Shown: positions 8,465 to 16,643 of the stretch, piece after piece
Layout: each line of letters starts with the position of its first letter
How positions within the stretch are numbered: the stretch's first letter is position 1
Source: Bifidobacterium saimiriisciurei
Lineage (GTDB): Bacteria > Actinomycetota > Actinomycetes > Actinomycetales > Bifidobacteriaceae
Direction of reading: 5' to 3'
NCBI RefSeq assembly: GCF_010667655.1
Contig: NZ_WHZU01000011.1
Location: 37,048 to 101,047, forward strand
DNA length: 64,000 nucleotides
Made by a program: the position numbers and the translations under genes
Notes under the pieces: generated by a model
Databases searched by the model: none
Told to the model about the DNA's origin: nothing
Seen by the model: the letters and a program-made list of their open reading frames with translations, nothing else

Positions 8465-10852
8465 TTATACCAGCGGCGCCACGAACAGCACGGCAAGATA
8501 CGCCGCGCAGAACACGGTGAAGACGCCGTCGCGCCACGACAGCCGCAGCAGACGGTAATGCGTGCGGCCGGCGCCGCCCTCATAGCAGCGGGCGTCAAGC
8601 GCCAGACCAAGATTCTCGGCATGGCGCAGCGCGCCGGCGAACACCGGCACGATGATGGCCGTCAGCGCACGAAGCCGCTGCAACGGGGCGCCGGATTCGA
8701 TGCTGCCGCCGCGCGCCGACTGTGCGTCGACGATGGCCTTCGTCTCACCCGTCAGCGTGGGGATGAACCGCAGCGCCAGACTCATCACCAGTGCGATCTC
8801 GCCGGTATGCACGCCGAACCTGTGCAATGGCCTGAGCAGCGCCTCGAACGCGTCGGTCAGCCGCGTCGGCGTGGTCGTGAGCAGCAGCACGGCTCCCAGC
8901 ACCACCACCAGCGCAAGACGCCCGGCGTAGACGACTGCCGTCCAGACGCCGTCGTCGGTGATGGGAACGGGACCGAGATACGCCAGCGGCGTGCCGGTGC
9001 GTACGAAGAAGATGTTCAACGCGCTCATGATGACGAACAACGCCAGAAACAGCCGTACCGAATGCAATACGGCGACGGGATTAAGCCGCGACGCCGCCAG
9101 CACGACGCCGACCGCGACGGCGGCGATGCCGAGCTGCACGGGCGTTCCGATGGCGAACGCCGTGAACATCAGCACCAGCGTCAGCACCATCTTCACACGG
9201 GGGTCAAGCCGCGCAACGAAGGACGTGTTGTTGTCCCGGCCGTCGGCGTCCGGTGGCTCGACCCCCTCGGCCCGACGTTCGCCGGACGGCTCCCCCTGCC
9301 AGGGGGAGCCGGAAGGGGAGTGATCGGCGACCTCGCCATCGACCAGTTCGACCACACGGTCGGCCAACGCCGCCTCCGCCCCGTCGTGCGTGACGATGAT
9401 CACCGTCACACCCTGCGCCTTCAGATCGTCGAGCAGACGATGGATGCGCGCCGTCGCATCCACGTCAAGACTGCTCGTCGGTTCGTCCATGATGAGAATC
9501 CTCGGCCGGCAGGCCAGAATCCCGGCGATGGCCACCATGCGCTGCTGGCCGCCGGAAAGACCGAACGGCGAACGGTCGGCAAGGTGACCGATATGCAGCG
9601 CGTCGAGCGTCTGCTCCACGCGTGCGGCAAGCTCGTCGCCGGAAAGACCGAGATTGCTTGGTCCATATGCCACATCCTCGGCCACGGTCTCGGCGAACAG
9701 CTGGCGCTCGGGATGCTGCATCACATAGCCGACGACGCCTCGCAGCCGACGACGGTCGCGCTTGCCCAAGGGCCTGCATCGTCTGCCTGCGTTCCTGGCC
9801 ACGGCGATGCCATCCACGGTGATGTCGCCGCCGGACGGCGTCTCCAACGCGCACAGGAGGCGGGTGAGCGTGGACTTGCCGCCGCCGTTGCGGCCCATGA
9901 CGGCCACGGTCTCGCCGGCGCCAATCGTAAGGTTCACGTCGCGCAGCACCGGATGGTCATGGTCGTAGGCGAACGAGACATGCGACATCGCAATGATGGG
10001 GGAGATGTTTGCGATACCGCGAATGCCTGAGACGGTATCGGTGCGCGGGGAGTCGTCCCCCTCAGTCCGACGTTCGTCGGCCAGCTCTCCCTGCCAGGGG
10101 GAGCCATGGGACGAAGATGCCGTGCCGCCGATCTCGGGGTTCTGCCGGAGGAAGCCGGAAGAGAATGCGTCCTCCACGATTCGGCCATCGCGCATCACGA
10201 TGACCCTGTCGGAGGCGACCGCCTCGGCGGCCGAATGCGTGATATGCACGATCGCCGTGCCCTGCGCATGCAGATCGTGCAGCACGGTCATGATCTCCGC
10301 ACGGCCCGATTCGTCAAGCATCGCGGTCGGCTCGTCCAGCACCAGCATGCGCGGCCGCATGGCCAGCATACCGGCGATGGCCACCCGTTGCTGCTGACCG
10401 CCGGACATCCGCGTCGGATCGGCGGCGCCGAAACCACCCATATCCACCTGACACAACGCCGTATCGACACGCTCGCCGATACGTTCATGCGGAACGCCGA
10501 GATTCTCCGGCCCGAACGCCACGTCGTCGTCGACTATCGTCGTGACGATCTGATCCTCCGGATTCTGGAACACCGCGCCGATGCCATGCCGGGCCTCGCG
10601 ATACCGGTCGGCATGCGCCTCGCCATCGAACACGACGCGGCCGAACAAGGTCACGGTGCCGGAATCCGGCGCGGCAAGCGCGGCGATGATGCGGCCCAAC
10701 GTCGACTTTCCCGAACCGTTGGCGCCGACGACGGCGATGCGCTCGCCGGCGTGAATCGTCAGACCGACGCCATCGACCGCCCAGGAGGCGCCGTCGTCAT
10801 AGCTGAATCGGACGTCGTCGAGCGCGACGATGGGGGAGTCGGTGCCATTCAC
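8465..10852 (-). CDS. Fused ECF transporter energising module (EcfA-EcfA'-EcfT in one chain)
   Basis: One polypeptide of about 795 residues joins the three parts that are normally separate subunits. ATPase 1 (about 5-235) has Walker A GANGSGKST, signature MSGGQQQ and Walker B LVLDEPT. ATPase 2 (about 285-510) has GRNGGGKST, LSGGQQR and LIMDEPT. Residues from about 535 form the EcfT membrane domain, with several hydrophobic helices and the coupling motif near DAQSARGG. The neighbour is RibU, so riboflavin uptake is the likely job, though such modules can serve several S components. The two linkers are nearly identical (see findings). GTG 10852 is preferred to ATG 10936, because a strong terminator-like hairpin lies between them. 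Confidence 0.88.
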   Translation of the reverse strand: MNGTDSPIVALDDVRFSYDDGASWAVDGVGLTIHAGERIAVVGANGSGKSTLGRIIAALAAPDSGTVTLFGRVVFDGEAHADRYREARHGIGAVFQNPEDQIVTTIVDDDVAFGPENLGVPHERIGERVDTALCQVDMGGFGAADPTRMSGGQQQRVAIAGMLAMRPRMLVLDEPTAMLDESGRAEIMTVLHDLHAQGTAIVHITHSAAEAVASDRVIVMRDGRIVEDAFSSGFLRQNPEIGGTASSSHGSPWQGELADERRTEGDDSPRTDTVSGIRGIANISPIIAMSHVSFAYDHDHPVLRDVNLTIGAGETVAVMGRNGGGKSTLTRLLCALETPSGGDITVDGIAVARNAGRRCRPLGKRDRRRLRGVVGYVMQHPERQLFAETVAEDVAYGPSNLGLSGDELAARVEQTLDALHIGHLADRSPFGLSGGQQRMVAIAGILACRPRILIMDEPTSSLDVDATARIHRLLDDLKAQGVTVIIVTHDGAEAALADRVVELVDGEVADHSPSGSPWQGEPSGERRAEGVEPPDADGRDNNTSFVARLDPRVKMVLTLVLMFTAFAIGTPVQLGIAAVAVGVVLAASRLNPVAVLHSVRLFLALFVIMSALNIFFVRTGTPLAYLGPVPITDDGVWTAVVYAGRLALVVVLGAVLLLTTTPTRLTDAFEALLRPLHRFGVHTGEIALVMSLALRFIPTLTGETKAIVDAQSARGGSIESGAPLQRLRALTAIIVPVFAGALRHAENLGLALDARCYEGGAGRTHYRLLRLSWRDGVFTVFCAAYLAVLFVAPLV

Positions 10853-10891
10853 AGGAGAATCGGGGCCTTTCTTATATCGGTATATACAAAA

Positions 10892-10930
10892 TTCGTCGGA
10901 ACATCCGGGGACCCGGAATGTTCCGACGAA
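10892..10930 (-). terminator. Hairpin with T-run between ribU and the ECF energising module
   Basis: An 18-bp inverted repeat with one bulged base and a 2-nt loop (arms 10892-10909 and 10112+800, that is 10912-10930) is followed on the minus strand by TTTTG. It fits an intrinsic terminator at the end of ribU, limiting read-through into the module gene. Confidence 0.7.
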
Positions 10931-10974
10931 CATCATCCAGACGGATCGTCAGGTATCGTTCGATACCGTCGATT

Positions 10975-11571
10975 CTACTTGCGCAGCAGGTTGGCGATGG
11001 GCTTGTAGACGAGGAACGTCACCACGCCGTGGATGGCGAACTTCAGCAGGTTGAACGGCAGCAGGATCGGCACGATCATGGCGGCCACCTGCGCCACCGT
11101 CATATGCGCGTAGATGGGCGTGATCACCAGGTTGCCGCCGATCGCCACGGCCAGCGCCAGCACGGCGCCCAGCAGGATGCCGGCCACAGCGCCCTTGCGC
11201 GAGCGCCAGCGGCGGTACACCAGCGAGGCCGGCACGCTCAGCGCCAGTGCCACGCCGACGGCCATCAGCGTGCCCCACGGGTCGCCGAACAGATGCGGCG
11301 CGAAGCCAAGCACGCTGACGATCGCCGCGGCGGAAGGGCCGAACGCGAAGCCGGCGATCAGGCAGACGATGCCGGACGGATCGTACTTGAGCCACGGGGC
11401 CGCCGGGAAGATGGGCAGCTCGATGAAGCTCGTCACCATGGTCAGCGCCACGAACAGCGCGTAGACCGCGATGCGCCTGGTGGACCAGCGGCCGGAATCG
11501 GCGACGCCGGTGGCATGGGAACGATTGGACGATGCCCGATTGGACGATGCGGAAGATGAAGAAATGCTCAT
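10975..11571 (-). CDS. ribU: Riboflavin ECF transporter substrate-binding subunit RibU
   Basis: S component of an energy-coupling-factor transporter, 198 residues with about six hydrophobic helices after a Ser/Arg-rich N-terminus of about 32 residues. The motif LKYDPSGIVCLIAGFAFGP is typical of RibU, as are the later GNLVITPIY and LLPFNLLKFAIHGV segments. The assignment is strongly supported by the FMN riboswitch immediately upstream and by the ECF ATPase/EcfT fusion immediately downstream on the same strand. The predicted role is high-affinity riboflavin uptake across the cytoplasmic membrane, repressed when FMN is plentiful. Confidence 0.93.
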   Translation of the reverse strand: MSISSSSASSNRASSNRSHATGVADSGRWSTRRIAVYALFVALTMVTSFIELPIFPAAPWLKYDPSGIVCLIAGFAFGPSAAAIVSVLGFAPHLFGDPWGTLMAVGVALALSVPASLVYRRWRSRKGAVAGILLGAVLALAVAIGGNLVITPIYAHMTVAQVAAMIVPILLPFNLLKFAIHGVVTFLVYKPIANLLRK

Positions 11572-11582
11572 GGGAGCCCCTC

Positions 11583-11719
11583 GTTTCTTTCATCCGGACT
11601 ATACCGTTGGCTCCGGAATCCCACCGGATCAGCCGCCTTCGCGGGTCGCGGGCTGTGGCCGGCGCGAACCGCCGCATGCCATCACCGCCAGTAGGGAATT
11701 GCACCCTGCCCTGAAACTT
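11583..11719 (-). promoter_or_regulatory. FMN riboswitch (RFN element)
   Basis: Read on the minus strand, the segment shows the RFN consensus blocks in order: CAGGGCAGGGTG, AATTCCCTAC, GGCGGTGATG, AGCCCGCGA, ATCCGGTGGGATTCCGGAGCC and TAGTCCGGATGAAAGA. It ends about 10 nt before the ribU start, so it probably controls translation initiation or early termination of ribU in response to FMN. Confidence 0.96.
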
Positions 11720-11865
11720 GCGTCTCCGACTGTATCACGGCGGATGCCCGTACGGCGCGGAATCGTGCCGAAAACGGCCGCTCTTCGCTATACGAGGATT
11801 GTATGGCCCGCTATCGGGGCGTCGGCCTCCAACGTTTTTCGCCGCCAAGTGCCACAATGGGGCGT

Positions 11866-12891
11866 ATGACTGCCGAGAAAACCATGAAAAACGTAACGAG
11901 CAAGCTTGCCATCGTCGTGGTGACCTACAAGCGACAGGAGCTGCTGAAGACCCTGTTCTCGTCCTTCCTCGCATCGACCATCGCGCCGTGGCGCATCGTG
12001 ATCGTGGACAACGAGCATTCCGACGAGACGAAGTCCATGGTCCGGGAATTCTCCGACAAGGTGACCGCCCAGTGGGGCAAGACCATCGCCGACACCGACG
12101 GCAACCTCGAACGCGTGGTCTACGCACCGCAGACCGACAACCTCGGCGGAGCCGGCGGCTTCTCGGCCGGCGTGAAGAAGGCCTATGAGCTCGGCGCCGA
12201 ATGGTTCTGGGTCATGGACGACGACGTCGCCATCGAACCCGACGGCCTGGCCAAGCTCGCCAAGTGGATGCCCGACCACGATGTGATCCAGGGCAGCCGA
12301 TACGACTACGATGGCGGCCCGTTCTACTGGCAGTACCATTTCATCGTGCCGCTGGGCATCCCGAACCCCATCGCGCCGGCGGCGTTCGGCCCGGCCGGAT
12401 ACCGTGTGATGAACACCATGTGCTTCGAAGGCGGCCTGTTCCGCCGCAACATCGTGGAGAAGATCGGCTTCCCCGATCCGCGTTTCTTCATCTACTGGGA
12501 CGACACCATGTACGGCTACCTCGCCAGCAAGGTGACCAACCCCATCGTCATCCCCGACCGTGTGATGCGTCGCACACGCGAGATAGGCAACTGGGACATC
12601 GCCGGCCTGCGCCAGCTCAACTCCACCTCCGACATGAACCGCTACCACATCCTGCGCAACCGCGGATACATGGCCCGCTACTTCATGGCCCACGGCGACT
12701 ACCGTGGTTTCTGGTTCGGCGTCGGCACCGTCGCGACCATCGCCAAGGAAATCATCCGTCTCGTGGCCGTCGACCGCGGACACATCGGCAGCGGACTCAA
12801 GCAGATCTTCCGCGGTTGGTGGGATTCGCACAAGCTGCTGCACGACCCCGATTGGCAGCCCATGCCGCCGCTGAAGCCGTCGCAGAAGTAG
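11866..12891 (+). CDS. Family 2 glycosyltransferase (GlfT/rhamnosyltransferase-like)
   Basis: Cytoplasmic GT-A glycosyltransferase of about 341 residues. The N-terminus has the nucleotide-sugar fold strand IVVVTYKRQELL and later VDNEHSD. The catalytic metal motif is WVMDDDV (about residue 115-121), and NLGGAGGFSAGVKKA before it is typical of galactofuranosyl/rhamnosyl transferases of family 2. A later FIYWDDTMYGYLA block holds probable acceptor or base residues. It probably adds a sugar to a cell-wall or exopolysaccharide chain; donor and acceptor are not known. The ATG at 11866 is chosen; ATG 11884 also fits. The next gene begins 17 bp downstream. Confidence 0.85.
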   Translation: MTAEKTMKNVTSKLAIVVVTYKRQELLKTLFSSFLASTIAPWRIVIVDNEHSDETKSMVREFSDKVTAQWGKTIADTDGNLERVVYAPQTDNLGGAGGFSAGVKKAYELGAEWFWVMDDDVAIEPDGLAKLAKWMPDHDVIQGSRYDYDGGPFYWQYHFIVPLGIPNPIAPAAFGPAGYRVMNTMCFEGGLFRRNIVEKIGFPDPRFFIYWDDTMYGYLASKVTNPIVIPDRVMRRTREIGNWDIAGLRQLNSTSDMNRYHILRNRGYMARYFMAHGDYRGFWFGVGTVATIAKEIIRLVAVDRGHIGSGLKQIFRGWWDSHKLLHDPDWQPMPPLKPSQK

Positions 12892-12908
12892 GACGGCGGA
12901 GCCGCATC

Positions 12909-14099
12909 ATGCATTTTTCCTCTAGGGTGGATGGGTCTCGGCCGAATGCGATTTCGATGGCGGAGGCGCGGTGCCGGCGCGACGGCGTCGCGCTGACGAA
13001 GCTCAACGACTCGAACCCGACCCGTCACGGACTGGCGCCGGCGTTGGTGCCGGGCGTGTACGAGGCGAATCCGCGCGGGCCGCTCGCCGCCCGACGGGCG
13101 CTCGCCGAATTCCTCGCGGCCGGCGGAATCGACCGACCTGTCGAAGAGGCCCGCGCCGTCGACCCGGAGCGGCTGTACCTGCTCAGCTCCACGTCGGAGG
13201 CGTATTCGTGGCTGATGAAGCTGTTGTGCGACCCCGGCGACGCCGTGCTCGCCCCCAAGCCCGGATATCCGCTCATCGAATCCATTGCGCGGCTGGAGAA
13301 CGTGGAGACCATCGAATACTCGCTGATGTTCGACGGCTCGTGGTTCTTCGACCTTTCGCGCATCGAGGAGATCCTCGACTCCGACGAGGGCGCGCGCATC
13401 CGCGCCATGGTGCTCATCAACCCGAACAACCCGACCGGATCATACGTGAAGCCGGAGGAGCGTCGCCGGCTGGTGGCGATGTGCCGCGAACACGACGTGG
13501 CCATCATCGCCGACGAGGTGTTCTTCGGCTACGCCCTCGAACCGTTCGACGGCAACGCGCGGCTCGCGGGGGAGTCCGGCGTGCTCACGTTCGCGCTCGA
13601 CGGGTTCTCGAAGATGCTCGCCGCGCCGCACGCCAAGGTCGGATGGATAGAGGTCTCCGGTCCCGGGTCCGACGTGGCCGAGGCGCAGGCGAGGCTCGAC
13701 GTGATCGCCGACGACTTCCTGCCGATGAGCGACATCATCGCCGAACGCATCCCCGACCTGCTCGCCGCCGCGGCCGGCCAGACCGCCCGCGTGCGCGAGC
13801 GTACGCGCGGCAATCTCGCGCGGCTGCATGAGCTGCTCGATGCCGACCCGTTGGGCGTGACGAGCGTGCTGCGCGCCGAAGGCGGCTGGAACGTGCTGCT
13901 GCGCTTCCCCTCGAGCATCGACGAAAGCGAGCTCGTGCTCTCGCTGATCCGCGACCATCGGGCCACCGCGCAGCCGGGGTTCTTCTTCGACATGACCTCC
14001 AACGGGTATCTGGCGGTGTCGCTGCTGCCTGAGCCCGACGTGTTCGAGGCGGGAATCCGCGCCGTGCTCTCCACCATAGGCGAGATGCTCGGCGAATAG
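12909..14099 (+). CDS. PLP-dependent aminotransferase, class I/II
   Basis: Fold-type I aminotransferase of 396 residues. Visible marks are the NPNNPTGSY block that binds PLP, IADEVFFGYAL, and the Schiff-base Lys235 in GFSKMLAAPHAKVGW. The beginning (LNDSNPTRHGL) matches the N-terminal substrate loop of alanine/aspartate-type transaminases. Substrate is not determined. The frame is open far upstream through the glycosyltransferase gene, but ATG 12909 follows GGAG at good distance and sits just after that gene stops. It is probably in one operon with the glycosyltransferase. Confidence 0.85.
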   Translation: MHFSSRVDGSRPNAISMAEARCRRDGVALTKLNDSNPTRHGLAPALVPGVYEANPRGPLAARRALAEFLAAGGIDRPVEEARAVDPERLYLLSSTSEAYSWLMKLLCDPGDAVLAPKPGYPLIESIARLENVETIEYSLMFDGSWFFDLSRIEEILDSDEGARIRAMVLINPNNPTGSYVKPEERRRLVAMCREHDVAIIADEVFFGYALEPFDGNARLAGESGVLTFALDGFSKMLAAPHAKVGWIEVSGPGSDVAEAQARLDVIADDFLPMSDIIAERIPDLLAAAAGQTARVRERTRGNLARLHELLDADPLGVTSVLRAEGGWNVLLRFPSSIDESELVLSLIRDHRATAQPGFFFDMTSNGYLAVSLLPEPDVFEAGIRAVLSTIGEMLGE

Positions 14100-14161
14100 C
14101 GGCGCATCGCTTTTCTTCCGCGTGTCGCATGGTCCAACGCTGCCGTAGAATATTTATCGCA

Positions 14162-14188
14162 GATAGTTATCAGATATAAATATCTATC
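14162..14188. promoter_or_regulatory. AT-rich palindromic region before the MarR gene (candidate operator)
   Basis: The sequence AGATAT-AA-ATATCT (14172-14185) is nested in an outer inverted pair GATAG/CTATC (14162-14166, 14184-14188), in an AT-rich island about 20-45 bp before the regulator start. MarR proteins usually bind palindromes like this over their own promoter. The operator call is inference. Confidence 0.5.
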
Positions 14189-14207
14189 ATAAGTAAATAA
14201 GTCGTAT

Positions 14208-14666
14208 ATGGTGGAAGGCATGGATATCAACCTGCTCGACAGGATTCTGCACGCCATGGACGAGGCCGGCTCCGTACGGACGCTGGTCCCCGAACTGCCC
14301 AAGGGCGTCCGGCCGGTGCATCTGCGGGTGCTCGACGCACTCAGCCGCACCCGCGGCGACGACGGATGCGCCCGCGTCTCCGACATCGGCGACGCGCTCG
14401 ACATGCGCATGCCCAACGTCACGCGCGCCGTGCGCGAGATGACCGACCTCGGTCTGCTCGACAAGACGGCCGACCCGTCCGACCGTCGCGTGGTGCTCAT
14501 CCGTGCCACGCCGACCGGGGAGGGGTATATACGCCGATACGTCGTCGGCGTGCGCCAGCGCGTCGAGACCGAACTCATGGCAACCGTGAGCGAGGAGGAC
14601 ATCGACTCCATGATCGCCACCATCGACGCAGTGAAAGCCGCGGTCGGCAAGGCCTGCGGACGATAA
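14208..14666 (+). CDS. MarR-family transcriptional regulator
   Basis: Small winged-helix regulator of 152 residues. The central part (about 40-110) has the MarR recognition helix region MRMPNVTRAVREMTDLGLLDKTADPSDRRVVLIRATPTGEGYI, with the hallmark DxRRxxxxLT-type wing. It lies 135 bp upstream of a DHA2-family efflux pump on the same strand, the usual arrangement of a drug-responsive repressor and its pump. Start ATG 14208 or ATG 14220; neither has an ideal ribosome binding site. The inducing ligand is unknown. Confidence 0.88.
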   Translation: MVEGMDINLLDRILHAMDEAGSVRTLVPELPKGVRPVHLRVLDALSRTRGDDGCARVSDIGDALDMRMPNVTRAVREMTDLGLLDKTADPSDRRVVLIRATPTGEGYIRRYVVGVRQRVETELMATVSEEDIDSMIATIDAVKAAVGKACGR

Positions 14667-14801
14667 CCGCACAATCCCGAACATGACTGCCGCGCGAGAG
14701 GCCCGCCGGCGCCTGGGCTCCCATGCCCCGGCCCCCAAAGCCTCCCTGCGCGGGCGAAGCCATGTCCGGAAGGCGGTGCGATCAGAAGGAAGAAACGGAT
14801 T

Positions 14802-16319
14802 ATGGCCGAAACCCGGCATGATGATATGAACCGCATGAAGGCCCGCGTGGACGTGAGGCACCCCGCGCTGGTGATGCTCGGACTGTACTTGGGCGCGTTC
14901 CTGGGCATGCTCAGCGAAACGTCGATGAACATCGCGCTGCCCAGCCTCATGGAGGCGTTCGGCGTGAGCGCCGGCACCGCGCAGTGGCTGGTCGTCGGCT
15001 ACATGCTCGTCATCGGCGTGGTGTTGCCGTTCGTCGGTCTCCTGCTCAAGTGGTTCCGCGCCAGGACGCTGCTCATCGTGGCGTTGGGCGCGTTCCTCGT
15101 CGGCTCGCTGATGTCGGGCTTCGCGCCCACGTTCGCGCTGCTGCTCGCCGGCCGCATGGTCCAGGGCGTCTCCACCGGCCTGGTGCTGCCGATGATGTTC
15201 TCCGTGCTGCTCGAGGTGTTCCCCAAGAACAAGATCGGCGCCGCCATGGGCCTCACCACGCTCATCATCATGTTCGCGCCGGCCGTCGGCCCGACCCTCT
15301 CAGGCTTCTTCATCGGCGTGCTCAGCTGGCGCTGGATCTTCCACTTCTTCGCCATCGTGGCGGCCGTGGCCCTGCTGTGCGCCATCGCGTTCATGGTCAA
15401 CCCGTATGAGCTCACCCGCCCGCGCATCGACGCGTTCAGCTGCGCCACGTCCGTCGTCGGCTTCGGCGGCCTTGTGCTCGGCGTGAGCCTCGTCAGCGAA
15501 TTCGGCCTCTCCCCGGCGGTCGTGGCCATCCTCGTGGTCGGCGTCGTCGCCGTGGCGCTCTATGGCCGCCGCCAGCTGAGGATGGACGTGCCGGTCATCA
15601 ACCTGCGCGCCTTCGCCATCCCGCAGTTCACCACCGGCGCCATCGTGGTCATGATGAACTTCGGCATCACCCTGTGCGCCATGTACCTCATGCCGCAGGA
15701 GATCCAGGATGGCATGGGCATCCCCGCCGCCATGGCCGGCCTCGTCATGCTGCCCGGCGGCGTCGTCAACGCCGTGGTGTCGCTGCTTTCGGGCCGTCTC
15801 TACGACGTCATCGGCCCGAAGATCCTCGTACGCTCCGGCCTTGTCGTCTCCGTCGTCGGCCTGGGGCTGCTCATGGCCGCCGGCACCGACAGCTCCGTGC
15901 CCTACATCATCGCCGCGCACGTGGTGCTCATGATTGGCGTGCCGCTCACCATGAGCCCCGCCCAGTCCACCGCGCTCGCCGCCCTGCCGCCGCAGCTGGC
16001 GACCGACGGCAGCACCATCCTCAACACGATGCAGCAGGTGTGGGGCGCCATCGCCACCGCCGTAGCCACCGTGCTGCTCGGCGCCGGCCAGTCCTCCGCC
16101 GTGCGTGCGGGCGCCGGCCACGCTCAGGCGTTCGTCACCGGCTCCCGCTTCGGCTTCGCGTTCGCGGTGGCGCTGGCCGTCGTCGGATTCGTGGCAGCGC
16201 TGCGCATCACGTCGCTCAGCGGCCTGACCCGCGCCGAGAAGGTGCCGGACGTCGAGGTCCGCGACCTCAAGGCGGGCAAGGCCGCCAAGCCGGCCGTCGC
16301 CCGCGAACGCCGCGCCTGA
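14802..16319 (+). CDS. MFS multidrug efflux transporter, DHA2 (14-TM) family
   Basis: Inner-membrane drug:proton antiporter of 505 residues with about 14 hydrophobic helices. The N-terminus has the family sequence SETSMNIALPSLMEAFGVSAGTAQW, then GRMVQGVSTGLVLPM and LSWRWIFHF, all typical of EmrB/QacA-like proteins. A GGAAG precedes the ATG. Regulation by the upstream MarR protein is likely. The tail is basic and cytoplasmic. It ends at a clear hairpin terminator. The substrate range cannot be read from the sequence. Confidence 0.9.
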   Translation: MAETRHDDMNRMKARVDVRHPALVMLGLYLGAFLGMLSETSMNIALPSLMEAFGVSAGTAQWLVVGYMLVIGVVLPFVGLLLKWFRARTLLIVALGAFLVGSLMSGFAPTFALLLAGRMVQGVSTGLVLPMMFSVLLEVFPKNKIGAAMGLTTLIIMFAPAVGPTLSGFFIGVLSWRWIFHFFAIVAAVALLCAIAFMVNPYELTRPRIDAFSCATSVVGFGGLVLGVSLVSEFGLSPAVVAILVVGVVAVALYGRRQLRMDVPVINLRAFAIPQFTTGAIVVMMNFGITLCAMYLMPQEIQDGMGIPAAMAGLVMLPGGVVNAVVSLLSGRLYDVIGPKILVRSGLVVSVVGLGLLMAAGTDSSVPYIIAAHVVLMIGVPLTMSPAQSTALAALPPQLATDGSTILNTMQQVWGAIATAVATVLLGAGQSSAVRAGAGHAQAFVTGSRFGFAFAVALAVVGFVAALRITSLSGLTRAEKVPDVEVRDLKAGKAAKPAVARERRA

Positions 16320-16382
16320 CGGCCGTCGCCGTCGGAACGCAACTGACGAATGTTGCATTTTGATGTGCGTTTTCTTGCCATA

Positions 16383-16435
16383 GCGCACGACACCGAACAT
16401 GAAAATTCATTCTTGTTCGCGTGTCGTGCGCTTTT
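16383..16435 (+). terminator. Intrinsic terminator after the efflux gene
   Basis: An 11-bp perfect stem (16383-16393 with 16421-16431) is extended by CGAACA/TGTTCG and followed by TTTT. The rest of 16436-16643 before the aldolase gene carries no gene that I can support and probably holds its promoter and leader. Confidence 0.85.
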
Positions 16436-16643
16436 GTTATCTCTTCTGTTGTTTTGCACCGTTCAAACCGACCGCAGTGAACGCTTTTGTGCGCTCTTGC
16501 GTGCTGATTATGTGACCTTTGCGCGTTGCCACGGATTGCACGCTCCGCTGCTTGCAAATCGAACATCGGAAGTGCGACCATTGGTTGTGGCGAGGCAAAC
16601 GGACGCTTCGCCGCACACTGAACATGTTCCAAAGGGGACGGAT

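Noticed and set aside
9263..10105. Repeated segments as a CRISPR or insertion sequence
   Set aside because: Only two copies 750 bp apart within one gene, with no regular spacers and no transposase; they code for linkers.
12201..12908. Upstream extension of the aminotransferase frame
   Set aside because: It overlaps the glycosyltransferase gene in another frame, and its Arg/His/Pro-rich translation is typical of a shadow frame. ATG 12909 has a ribosome binding site.
16350..16643. N-terminal extension of the aldolase frame
   Set aside because: It runs through an intrinsic terminator hairpin and gives a composition unlike the enzyme; ATG 16644 has a good ribosome site and gives the family length.
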